Below are positions 22,201 through 35,333 of a stretch of 64,000 nucleotides of DNA, one piece after another; the first letter of the stretch is position 1, and every line of letters starts with the position of its first letter. The DNA is from Zoroaster sp. YZ-2022. Taxonomy: Eukaryota; Echinodermata; Asteroidea; Forcipulatida; Zoroasteridae. The translations under genes and the position numbers were made by a program. The stretch covers positions 24,825,825 to 24,889,824 of the forward strand of contig CM055816.1 of the NCBI GenBank assembly GCA_029582265.1, in the 5' to 3' direction. The notes beneath the pieces are model-generated. The model saw only the letters and a list, made by a program, of their open reading frames with translations. It had not been told where the DNA came from and did no database searches.

Positions 22201-25087
22201 CAGAAGAGCAAAGAATTTGATTTTGTGTTTTGGCAATAAGATGATCATGTAAGTCTAAAAACTCACTTTTGTCTATAAAATTTGAAATTTTCCATGAAGG
22301 TCCATTTTCTTCCCCCATCTGGTTGGAGAGGTTGTCGCGACATCTTACGTCAAGTTTGGTGCAATTTTATGCGTCGGTTCTCATTTTAGGCCAAAAAAGC
22401 AAAAAAATTGATTTTGTGTTTTGGCAATAAGATGATTAAGTCTAGAAATTCACTTTTGTCTATAAAATTTGAAATTTTCCATTGAAGGTCCATTTTCTTC
22501 CCTCCATCTGGTTGGAGAGGTTGTCGCGACATCATACGTCAAGTTTCGTGCAATTTTATGCATCGGTTCTCATTTTAGGCCAAACAAGCAAAAAATTTGA
22601 TTTTGTGAATTTGAAATTTTCCATGAAGGTCCATTTTCTTCCCCCATCTGGTTGGAGAGGTTGTCGCGACATCTTACGTAAAGTTTCGTGCAATTTTATG
22701 CGTCGGTTCTCATTTTAGGCCAGAAAAGCAAAGAATTTGATTTTGTGTTTTGGCAAGATGATCATGTAAGTCTAAAAACTCACTTTTGTCTATAAAATTT
22801 GAAATTTTCCATGAAGGTCCATTTTCTTCCCCCATCTGGTTGGAGAGGTTGTCGCGACATCTTACGTCAAGTTTTGTGCAATTTTATGCGTCGGTTCTCA
22901 TTTTAGGCCAAAAAAGCAAAAAATTTGATTTTGTGAATTTGAAATTTTCCATGAAGGTCCATTTTCTTCCCCCATCTGGTTGGAGAGGTTGTCGCGACAT
23001 CTTACGTCAAGTTTCGTGCCATTTTATGCGTTGGTTCTCATTTTAGGCCAAAAAAGCAAAGAATTTGATTTTGTGTTTTGGCAATAAGATGATTAAGTCT
23101 AAAAATTCACTTTTGTCTATAAAATTTGAAATTTTCCATTGAAGGTCCATTTTCTTCCCTCCATCTGGTTGGAGAGGTTGTCGCGACATCATACGTCAAG
23201 TTTGGTGCAATTTTATATGCGTCGGTTCATTTTTAGGCCAAAAAAGCAAAAAAAATTGATTTTGTGTTTTGGCAATAAGATGGTTAAGTCTAGAAATTCA
23301 CTTTTGTCTATAAAATTTGAAATTTTCCATTGAAGGTCCATTTTCTTCCCTCCATCTGGTTGGAGAGGTTGTCGCGACATCTTACGTCAAGTTTCGTGCA
23401 ATTTTATGCGTCGGTTCTCATTTTAGGCCAAAAAAGCAAAAAATTTGATTTTGTGTTTTGGCAATAAGACGATTAAGTCTAGAAATTCACTTTTGTCTAT
23501 AAAATTTGAAATTTTCCATTGAAGGTCCATTTTCTTCCCTCCATCTGGTTGGAGAGGTTGTCGCGACATCTTACGTCAAGTTTGGTGCAATTTTATGCGT
23601 CGGTTCTCATTTTAGGCCAAAAAAGCAAAAAATTTGATTTTGTGAATTTGAAATTTTCCATGAAGGTCCATTTTCTTCCCCCATCTGGTTGGATAAGTTG
23701 TCGCGACATCTTACGTAAAGTTTCGTGCAATTTTATGCGTCGGTTCTCATTTTAGGCCAGAAGAGCAAAGAATTTGATTTTGTGTTTTGGCAATAAGATG
23801 ATCATGTAAGTCTAAAAACTCACTTTTGTCTATAAAATTTGAAATTTTCCATGAAGGTCCATTTTCTTCCCCCATCTGGTTGGAGAGGTTGTCGCGACAT
23901 CTTACGTCAAGTTTGGTGCAATTTTATGCGTCGGTTCTCATTTTAGGCCAAAAAAGCAAAAAAATTGATTTTGTGTTTTGGCAATAAGATGATTAAGTCT
24001 AGAAATTCACTTTTGTCTATAAAATTTGAAATTTTCCATTGAAGGTCCATTTTCTTCCCTCCATCTGGTTGGAGAGGTTGTCGCGACATCATACGTCAAG
24101 TTTCGTGCAATTTTATGCATCGGTTCTCATTTTAGGCCAAACAAGCAAAAAATTTGATTTTGTGAATTTGAAATTTTCCATGAAGGTCCATTTTCTTCCC
24201 CCATCTGGTTGGAGAGGTTGTCGCGACATCTTACGTAAAGTTTCGTGCAATTTTATGCGTCGGTTCTCATTTTAGGCCAGAAAAGCAAAGAATTTGATTT
24301 TGTGTTTTGGCAAGATGATCATGTAAGTCTAAAAACTCACTTTTGTCTATAAAATTTGAAATTTTCCATGAAGGTCCATTTTCTTCCCCCATCTGGTTGG
24401 AGAGGTTGTCGCGACATCTTACGTCAAGTTTTGTGCAATTTTATGCGTCGGTTCTCATTTTAGGCCAAAAAAGCAAAAAATTTGATTTTGTGAATTTGAA
24501 ATTTTCCATGAAGGTCCATTTTCTTCCCCCATCTGGTTGGAGAGGTTGTCGCGACATCTTACGTCAAGTTTTGTGCAATTTTATGCGTCGGTTCTCATTT
24601 TAGGCCAAAAAAGCAAAAAAATTGATTTTGTGAATTTGAAATTTTCCATGAAGGTCCATTTTCTTCCCCCATCTGGTTGGAGAGGTTGTCGCGACATCTT
24701 ACGTCAAGTTTTGTCCAATTTTATGCATTGGTTATCATTTTAGGCCAAAAAAGCAAAGAATTTGATGTTGTGTTTTGGCAATAAGATTAAGTCTAGAAAT
24801 TCACTTTTGTCTATAAAATTTGAAATTTTCCATTGAAGGTCCATTTTCTTCCCCCATCTGGTTGGAGAGGTTGTCGCGACATCTTACGTCAAGTTTCGTG
24901 CAATTTTATGCGTCGGTTCTCATTTTAGGCCAAAAAAGCAAAAAATTTGATTTTGTGTTTTGGCAATAAGATGATCATGTAAGTCTAAAAACTTACTTTT
25001 GTCTATAAAATTTGAAATTTTCCATGAAGGTCCATTTTCTTCCCCCATCTGGTTGGAGAGGATGTCGTGACACCTTACGTCAAGTAC
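19236..25087 (+). repeat. 190/140-bp satellite with higher-order structure (34 units)
   Basis: CCATCTGG marks 34 units from 19331 to 25045. Spacings are either 185-192 bp (long) or exactly 140 bp (short). Short units lack about 50 bp between TTTTGTG and AATTTGAAATTTTCC. Each unit includes TTGTCGCGACATCTTACGTC and GGTTCTCATTTTAGGCC. Blocks repeat at 1042 bp (19710, 20752, 21795) and 1557 bp (21984, 23541). Small open frames recurring at these periods are satellite translations, not genes. Confidence 0.95.
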
Positions 25088-25335
25088 ATGGAACTTTGCA
25101 ACAATACATTTACAAAACCACCTACATGTACATTGCCACAACAGCACATAAATACAAAATGTATGTAGTCAGTTTGAACAAAACTACAGAGAAAAACTGC
25201 CCAATGTTGCAATGAATACACATAACCATTTTTCTCTAGGGATCTTTTTTCTAAGATGAATGTTTGGACTTGCACATAATGTAACATCATGTACCAATTA
25301 ATCTTTTCTGAATTGGTAGTTTCCCAATGTTCTTT
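25088..25335. other. Satellite flank, no gene
   Basis: The satellite ends at about 25087 in TTACGTCAAGTACATGG. No gene is recognised beyond it. Confidence 0.4.
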
Positions 25336-25970
25336 GGAGCTATACATTACTCCATGGTTCAATGTAACTACATTGTACTATAAGACACTTTAGTTTCTTA
25401 ATCCCTACTTTTGCTGCATATCTAATGAAGTGCAAACATCATTGTTGCCGGGTCTGACACCTCAAGTGAACAAAGATAGGAAGCTAACCACTGTACCCAC
25501 ATGTACTTTGTACTAGTGTCATGGGCAAGGCATGTAAAAAGCCATTAGACTTGTACACGACATGTGGTTTGTTATTTAATCCATCAACAATGCTTATGCC
25601 ATGGTTCCAGCCAAGTTTTTAAATTTGTTATCAAAGTTTAAATTCCATTTTTCATCTTAGTAATTTTATGCCACAGTTGTCTTATTATTTACATCACCCG
25701 ACTTACAATTGGAGCTGTACATTACTCCATGGTTCAATGTAACTACATTGTACTATAAGACACTTTAGTTTCTTAATCCCTACTTTTGCTGCATATCTAA
25801 TGAAGTGCAAACATCATTGTTAATTGCCTGACTGGTCTTACACCTCAGTGAACAAAGATAGGAAGCTAACCACCACATGTAGTATTATTGTACCCACATG
25901 TACTGTGCTCCATGTCGTGGGCAAGGCATGCAAAAGCCATTAGACTTGTACACTACATGTGGTTTCTTGT
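25336..25970 (+). repeat. Direct duplication with 375-bp period
   Basis: 25336-25590 and 25711-25970 share ACATTACTCCATGGTTCAAT, TTTGCTGCATATCTAATGAA and GGGCAAGGCATG. There is no open frame. Confidence 0.85.
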
Positions 25971-26192
25971 ATGAGTTTCTTTCCTTCTCTCCTCCCCCCC
26001 CCCCTCCATTTCCCCCTTGATATCACCAAGTCAAAATCAGTAGTGTATTGAGATCGCTTAATTGAGATCATACTGATGTTCTGTGTCTAGCACAATTCTG
26101 GATTTATCAATTTATAAATTGTAATCGCCCTGTCATAAATCTTTGTATACAATGTGATCTTGATTCTTATGATTTTGTTTTAATGATATAAC

Positions 26193-26841
26193 TACGGAGC
26201 CCCTAAGGGGACAGGTAAAACAAATCGGGAAGGTAAAACAAATGGGAAATGTATTTAATTTCTTCGAAATAACATTTCGTTCCCTCGAAATAACATTTCG
26301 TGGGAATGAAATAAATTATTTTGAGGGAACGAAATAAATTATTTCATTCCCTCGAAATAATTTATTTCGTTCCCTCGAAATAATTTATTTCATTTCCTCG
26401 AAATAATTTATTTCATTCCCTCGAAATAATTTATTTCATTCCCACGAAATGTTGTTTCGAGGGAACGAAATGTTGTTTCGATTAATATTTCGAGGGAACG
26501 AAATAATTTATTTCGTTCCCTCGAAATAATTTATTTCGTTCCCTCGAAATAATTTATTTCATTCCCACGAAATGTTGTTTCGAGGCAACGAAATGTTGTT
26601 TCGAGGGAACGAAATGTTGTTTCGAGGGGACGAAATGTTGTTTCGATTAATATTTCGAGAGAACGAAATGATTTCGAGAGAACGAAATAATTGATTTCGT
26701 TCCCTCGAAATAATTTATTTCATTCCCACGAAATGTTATTTCGAGAGAACGAAATATTAAATCGAAGGAACGAAATACATTTCCCCCTTTTTTTTTTACC
26801 TTCCCAATTTTTTCGTTACCTGTCCCCTGAGGGGCTCCGTA
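26193..26841. mobile_element. Fold-back element made of palindromic GAAATAATTTATTTC units
   Basis: Ends TACGGAGCCCCTAAGGGGAC and, inverted, GTCCCCTGAGGGGCTCCGTA. The inverted ends extend about 45 bp into GGGAAGGTAAAA. TATAAC lies on both outer sides, a likely 6-bp target duplication. The interior alternates TTCCCTCGAAAT and ATTTCGTTCCCT around GAAATAATTTATTTC many times, so almost every part can pair with another part. No coding capacity is seen. Confidence 0.85.
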
Positions 26842-27526
26842 TATAACTGCAAAATATTGCTTGATTCTTTATTGTAAATAACAATCGTGTATAGTAAAAT
26901 TAAAAGATTTTCAGAGGTCGTAAGTGTCATTTTGGACCAGCAAAGAAAGACGTTTTTTCCGAATTAAAAATACTGAAGTGTCCTTAACTTTCAAAGTTTT
27001 TTTCAGTCAATCCGCGCACGGTCCGGTGGTGCCTGCTAGCGGTAATAGTAGTAGTACGCGTACATAATAGCAGAATATCCATATGCACGCAGCGCTGCGT
27101 GTAGTCTGGTACCGGGTCGTGCTACGTACGAACGTGAAGACGCGCGGTCGGGGCTAGACTTAATCTAAGGCATCCTACAAATAGGGGTGCTTTTTTAATA
27201 ATCTGTTGTATATATTTAGAAATACACGTATATTTTTCCAAATTAATGAAATTCGATTCCAAATTACTTCATTATCACATATGATACAATCTAATGAAAG
27301 TATATATATACAGAGTTTTTATAATCGGGCAAAAACTGAATGTCTCCGTAAGTTACTTCTCTATCTGCGAGTAGTATACCCACCCAAAATCGACCCTCCC
27401 TTTACTCAGACATGAAAACCCCCACGGTCGTATGGAAATGTCCACAACCTTACCGGGGCCCCCTCAACCAATAGCAGTGCGTAATGTATTCCTCTGTACT
27501 TAGACTCGGAGCTACGGTGGGTGAAA
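26842..27526. other. No gene recognised
   Basis: Includes a GC-richer stretch near 27005-27170 with GCGCGGTCGGGGC. No coding signal or splice pattern was recognised. Confidence 0.4.
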
Positions 27527-27619
27527 ACATTAAGGAGACACAAAATTGTCTCCTTAATGTAAGTGTCTCCCCAATGTACTTCTCTAACTACGAAATGTCT
27601 CCCTAAGGTGCCATTAACA

Positions 27620-30870
<3,251 letters not shown>

Positions 30871-33759
30871 TCAAAATAATAATAAAAAGGCATTTATATA
30901 GCGCCTTATCAAAAAAATGGCCAAAGCGCTTTACAAAACTTGCGCTACCGACTTAAAGTAAAATACAATCTTATACTACTGCAATACCCTACAATCTTAC
31001 AAATACAACAAACAGAACAAAGAAAAAAAAAAACACCAAAACAAAGCACGAAGCAATCGTAAGGCGGGGAACCTACATTATTGGAAACAGATGAAATTTG
31101 AGGGCCTTCTTAAAACTTTGAGTCGTGGTACATTGGCGAACAGAGGCAGGTAGAGAGTTCCAGAGGCGGGGAGCGGCTGCATAGAAAGCCTTATCTCCAA
31201 CAGTGCGCTTGGTTCGGGGAATGTTGAGAAGAAGTGTATCGTCACCTGACCTTAGATTGGATCTACTCGGGATGTACTGAGTAAGGAATTCGGCCAGATA
31301 AGATGGAAGTAGTCCATGAAAACTTTTAAAGGTGAATAACATAAGTTTAAAGATTACCCGAGCGTCAACTGGTAACCAATGGAGCTCTCTAAGGAGTGGT
31401 GCAGATGGTTCTCTTCTATCAGATCTAAAGACAATTCTAGCTGCCCTGTTTTGCAAAGTTTGTAACTTTTTACGATCTTTTGCTGATATGTCATAAAGTA
31501 AAGAATTTGCATAATCTAAGCGAGATAAAATCAGTGACCGGACGAGGTGATGGCAGCTGTCAACGGTAATATAGCGACGTATTCTGTAAATATTTCGAAG
31601 GTGGAAATTGACTATTTTGATGGTTGATTTTACGTGCTCAGTCATTGACATTGTCCTGTCGAACACAACACCAAGATTCTTTATTGTCAAAGAAGGTAGG
31701 ATGACACTGTCACCGATGTTGATAGAAATGTCCTTGATCAATTTGCAATTGTGAGTTGAGGATGAAATAAAGAACTCCGTCTTTTCATTGTTAAGTTTCA
31801 ATTTATTTCTGGTCATCCAGTCACTGATTTCATGTATACACGACGTCAGTTTTACAACAGTCCTTCCAGCATCTCCATCAATCTTTGGATTAAATGACAG
31901 GTACAGTTGGACGTCGTCCGCATACATATGATACATGATGTTATGTCTCCGGATAATGGCACCAATTTCACCTATATACATTGTAAAAAATAGTGGCCCA
32001 ACAACTGAGCCTTGTGGGATTCCAAAACGGAGTGCATGAGGGTCAGATTCAGTGTCCCCTACACAAACCCGAAACGACCGGCTCCGCAGGTAAGAACGAA
32101 TCCAGTTGAGAGCCTCGCCGCATATACCAAAGGTGGAACTAAGCCGATTCAACAGGATAACATGATCGACCGTATCAAACGCAGCGGTGAGATCTAATAA
32201 CACGACCGCAACAGCTCTGTTATCATCCATGGCTCTCAAAAGATCAGCTCTCACCCGCAAAAGGGCCGTCTCAGTGCTGTGTAGTTCACGATACGCAGAT
32301 TGAAAACGCTCCTGGAGATCATGGGATTTAAGATGATCTTTTATCTGGGCACAGACAATTTTCTCCATGATCTTGGACACATAGTTGATGTTAGAGACAG
32401 GACGGTAATTTTTAAGCATCTGTTTGTCCAGGGTGGGTTTTTTTAGAATGGGAGTCACAACCGCCTCACGGAGCTTTGTTGGAAAAAAGCCACTGCTGAA
32501 AGACTCATTAATAATATGAGTAAGTGGTTTAGCAACCACACTAACATTCTCTTTGAGCAACCACATGGGCATAGTATCCAAAATACACGATTTAGATGGT
32601 GTAGACATGATAACCTTGGTCACATTTTCCACAGTTACATTACGAAAAACAGAGAAAGCAATACCAGACAAATGACTACTGCAACGTTCTATACTTTGAT
32701 CATGCTCATGATCGGAAACAGATTTTTCGTCAAGGTTTTGGCGAATCTTAATGACCTTGTCGTTAAAAAACGTTGCGAACGAGTTGCACATCACTGTAAC
32801 AGAACTACAATCAGGCATTTGTTTCACATTATTGTTTAGTAATTTGTTCAAAATTTCATACATATTCTTGCTATTAGAACCGTCAAGTTTATCTCTGTAA
32901 TAGTTTTCTTTGGCACAGTTTATAAGTCTATTTGTAACCCTTGTTTGTTCAACATAAGAATCAAGATCTTCCTTGCTTTTACTCTTGCACCATTTCCTTT
33001 CACGTCTTCTTCGTTCTCGTCTAGCATCATTGATGAAATCATTGAACCACTGAGATCGAGATCGCGGTCTGACTTTACGCACACGCTGCCGAGAAGGTGC
33101 ATGAGAATTCAACACCCCTAGGATTATTGAGTCAAATTGCTCAATCATCTCGTCAACGGAGCATTCATCCAGAACAAGATCTTCGAGCTCTGATGAAAGA
33201 TCATTTGAGAAAGCTGGTTTGTCAATATTTTTAGTGTTTCTAACCATACTCGAGATCTTAATTGGCGCTGGTTTCTCACAATTTATACAACAACTGATCC
33301 GCATATGGTCAGAGCCTAGACTCGGTAACAGTTTCCAATTAGAGACCAAATTATCCTCGGGACGTGAAATAACAAGGTCTAGGGTATGTCCCGCAACGTG
33401 GGTAGGTTCAAGTATGTGCTGATGGAAACCATTAGCAGCCAAAATATCAATAAAACGTGTAGTGTTCGGTTGAGATAATAAGTCTACATGGACGTTGAAA
33501 TCACCCAACAGTATTGTTTTAATGGGGGCAAGGCTGATTTCGTTGAGGAAAGTCTCAAATTCATCAAAAAATGTACTTGATTTGAGACCATTTGCCTTAG
33601 AAGGGGGTGGGCGATATACAGGGACAATTCTTAATACTCCTTTCTTTAAAATCAAGCTGGCATGTTCAAAAGATATTGTATCAATACCGGATTGCAAATT
33701 TTGAACACTGAGGTTGGCCTTATGAATGATCCCAATACCACCATGCTCACTCTCCTTCC
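30871..33759 (-). mobile_element. 5'-truncated CR1/L2-type LINE inserted in unit A
   Basis: Absent from unit B, which runs from ACAGCTCAA into CTTTGGTTTTAAC at 38808-38826. The 3' end (low coordinates) reads, on the minus strand, GGCGCTATATAAATGCC followed by TTTTTATTATTATT, the tail style of CR1/L2 elements. The 5' end falls inside the endonuclease domain, a normal outcome of incomplete target-primed reverse transcription. A few target bases appear lost and no clear target duplication is seen. Confidence 0.92.
31073..33697 (-). CDS. LINE endonuclease/reverse transcriptase, N-terminally truncated
   Basis: The frame stays open upstream of the listed start (through HGGIGIIHKANL) to the insertion border near 33759, so there is no genuine start codon. 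About the first 140 residues are the end of an apurinic-type endonuclease (YRPP, LLGDFNVH, HTLDLVIS, SDH). The reverse transcriptase follows with LLDLTAAFDTVDH, FGIPQGSVVGPLFF, the catalytic MYADDVQLYL, KLKLNNEKTEFF and IKNLGVVFD. A C-terminal domain has RAARIVF and LPASVRQCTTTQSFKKALK. The frame is intact over 874 codons, which points to a recent insertion. It would not be active without its missing 5' part. The clade call (CR1/L2/Jockey-like) rests on motif style and the 3' tail. Confidence 0.9.
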   Translation of the reverse strand: MQSGIDTISFEHASLILKKGVLRIVPVYRPPPSKANGLKSSTFFDEFETFLNEISLAPIKTILLGDFNVHVDLLSQPNTTRFIDILAANGFHQHILEPTHVAGHTLDLVISRPEDNLVSNWKLLPSLGSDHMRISCCINCEKPAPIKISSMVRNTKNIDKPAFSNDLSSELEDLVLDECSVDEMIEQFDSIILGVLNSHAPSRQRVRKVRPRSRSQWFNDFINDARRERRRRERKWCKSKSKEDLDSYVEQTRVTNRLINCAKENYYRDKLDGSNSKNMYEILNKLLNNNVKQMPDCSSVTVMCNSFATFFNDKVIKIRQNLDEKSVSDHEHDQSIERCSSHLSGIAFSVFRNVTVENVTKVIMSTPSKSCILDTMPMWLLKENVSVVAKPLTHIINESFSSGFFPTKLREAVVTPILKKPTLDKQMLKNYRPVSNINYVSKIMEKIVCAQIKDHLKSHDLQERFQSAYRELHSTETALLRVRADLLRAMDDNRAVAVVLLDLTAAFDTVDHVILLNRLSSTFGICGEALNWIRSYLRSRSFRVCVGDTESDPHALRFGIPQGSVVGPLFFTMYIGEIGAIIRRHNIMYHMYADDVQLYLSFNPKIDGDAGRTVVKLTSCIHEISDWMTRNKLKLNNEKTEFFISSSTHNCKLIKDISINIGDSVILPSLTIKNLGVVFDRTMSMTEHVKSTIKIVNFHLRNIYRIRRYITVDSCHHLVRSLILSRLDYANSLLYDISAKDRKKLQTLQNRAARIVFRSDRREPSAPLLRELHWLPVDARVIFKLMLFTFKSFHGLLPSYLAEFLTQYIPSRSNLRSGDDTLLLNIPRTKRTVGDKAFYAAAPRLWNSLPASVRQCTTTQSFKKALKFHLFPIM

Positions 33760-35333
33760 TTTGGTTTTAACTTAAAATGCATCTGATGACAGCTGTATAG
33801 AGAAAGTTTGGTTATAAAAATACACACTGGTATGTGATATCATTTCCAGTTAAACTGACACTGCACTAATACAACTACAAACATGTGATGGATTTTATTT
33901 TCAATTGTTTGTGTTTCATTTGTATAAGTGCTTATGTTTGAAAGCTATATACAGAGAACACATAGCCCAGACTGTGTTTGGCGTCAGTGAAACCTGTTTT
34001 GATAGGATCTGCCTTTATGTAAGAGCGCCCTCTTGAGTTTATATGTCATTTAAAGGGATGAAGTATAACATGTATAAAGGTTTTTGTCCTAATGTTCTAT
34101 GTACCACGTGTCTTTCTTTGAGTATGCATTTCTCTATGAGTAAAAAAGTGCGGCCGGCGCTTATTCGCCACCCATGTACGTACTCTGTAAGGCCGATATT
34201 ACCAATAAGTATCGACAAACGAATGTACTTCCTAACGAAAAGATATAAATACCTTAGATCCATGTTTTTTTTCTTTGTATTACATTGCAATACAAACTAA
34301 AAATTTATGTTTTCTACAGATTACGCTGCTCAGTCTGTCCGTGGTTATAGCTGGTACCAGCCGTCCGCGCATAGTGATGACTTGAACTTATTCGTCACTA
34401 TGTACAAATCAAATGCCACGTGGTCGCCTATTCGTCACGCCAACTCACGCACAGCGTATGCCTATTCTTTCTTATTCATTACTTTCTTATTCATTCATTA
34501 CATTAAAAAATATATATATATGAATAATAATAATATTAATAATGGCGGCATTTTAAAGCGCTCCCCCTGCACATCAGGCGCATAAATCATTCCTGAAACC
34601 ATCTCAGCTCCCTGGGGAGTATACAGCTCAATTGCTGCCATTTCGGCACATATGGGCTAATCAAACACAACAACCAACTCTGCCCTCACAGGTACCCATT
34701 TACTCCTGAATGGAGAGAAGCAATTATGGCAAAGTGTCTTGCTCAAGGACACAAGCACCATGGTCGCGGTTGGGATTCGAACCCACATTCTGACGACTCA
34801 GCCATCAGAACACAAAACCGATGCACTAAACCGCTCGACCGCTCGATTGGCACTACCAATAAATATCGATAAATGAATGCACTTCCTAACGAAAAGATGT
34901 AAATACCTTAGATCCATGTTTTTTCTTTGTGTTACATTGCAAAACAAACTAAAAACTTGATGTTTTCTAAATATTACGCTGCTCAGTCTATCCGTGGTTA
35001 TAGCTGGTACCAGCTGTCCGTGCACAGTGAAGGGGAACAAATCATGTCTGCAAGATGACCCCATAGGGATAAGCAGATTTGTGTTCGTTATTTTAAAAAA
35101 TTGACATAGGAATAAAAGTCCAGATATTTGGATAGCGAAACAAAAGCAGAAGTTTCGAACAAATACGCCTTAGTGACTATCGAACTCACAACAACAAAAA
35201 TCATGGAAAAACTCGCTGAAATTTGCCAAGGCCGCGTTAGAATTGATTGCATATTAACGAAAGCGAAAATACATGTGCCTCATTCTGATTCCCATAGACT
35301 TGTGTACAGGAAAGCAAAGATGGCTGCGGTTTA
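33760..35333 (+). repeat. Unit A, right part
   Basis: Collinear with 38816-40424. It holds an internal duplication: ATTACGCTGCTCAGTCTGTC occurs near 34320, and a near copy near 34975. The frame following the first (SVRGYSWYQPSAHSDDLNLF) looks protein-like but is shifted by an indel in unit B, so coding is not supported. Confidence 0.85.
34524..34846 (-). mobile_element. tRNA-headed SINE, variant subfamily, copy in unit A
   Basis: Body shared with the other SINEs (CTTGAGCAAGACACTT on the minus strand) but with tail AGCGCTTTAAAATGCCGCC before (ATT)n. The same insertion is in unit B at 39619-39958, so it predates the A/B duplication. Confidence 0.8.

Larger units (their letters stand above)
17181..27620. 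mobile_element. 10.4-kb insertion with related inverted ends, set in (TA)n
   Basis: The left end (17181-17475) carries repeated GGGAGACA modules; the right end (27527-27620) carries them inverted as TGTCTCC. A 20-mer, GCACCTTAGGGAGACATTTC, occurs near the left end (about 17219) and inverted near the right end. A second module, AGAGAAGTAC followed by GGGAGAC, is also in both. Both outer borders are TA microsatellite, and units B and C lack the whole segment. This reads as one very large non-autonomous TA-target element with satellites grown inside it. A composite of separate insertions is also possible. No transposase is seen. Confidence 0.55.

Noticed and set aside
19236..25087. A family of repeated small proteins (MKVHFLPS..., MSIKFEIFH...)
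   Set aside because: The frames recur only because the satellite recurs. Unit lengths of 140 and 190 bp are not multiples of three and the frames end at array features.
34307..34585. Protein exon YAAQSVRGYSWYQPS...
   Set aside because: Has an acceptor-like CTACAG, but the unit B copy is shifted by an indel and a second internal copy diverges, so there is no coding conservation.
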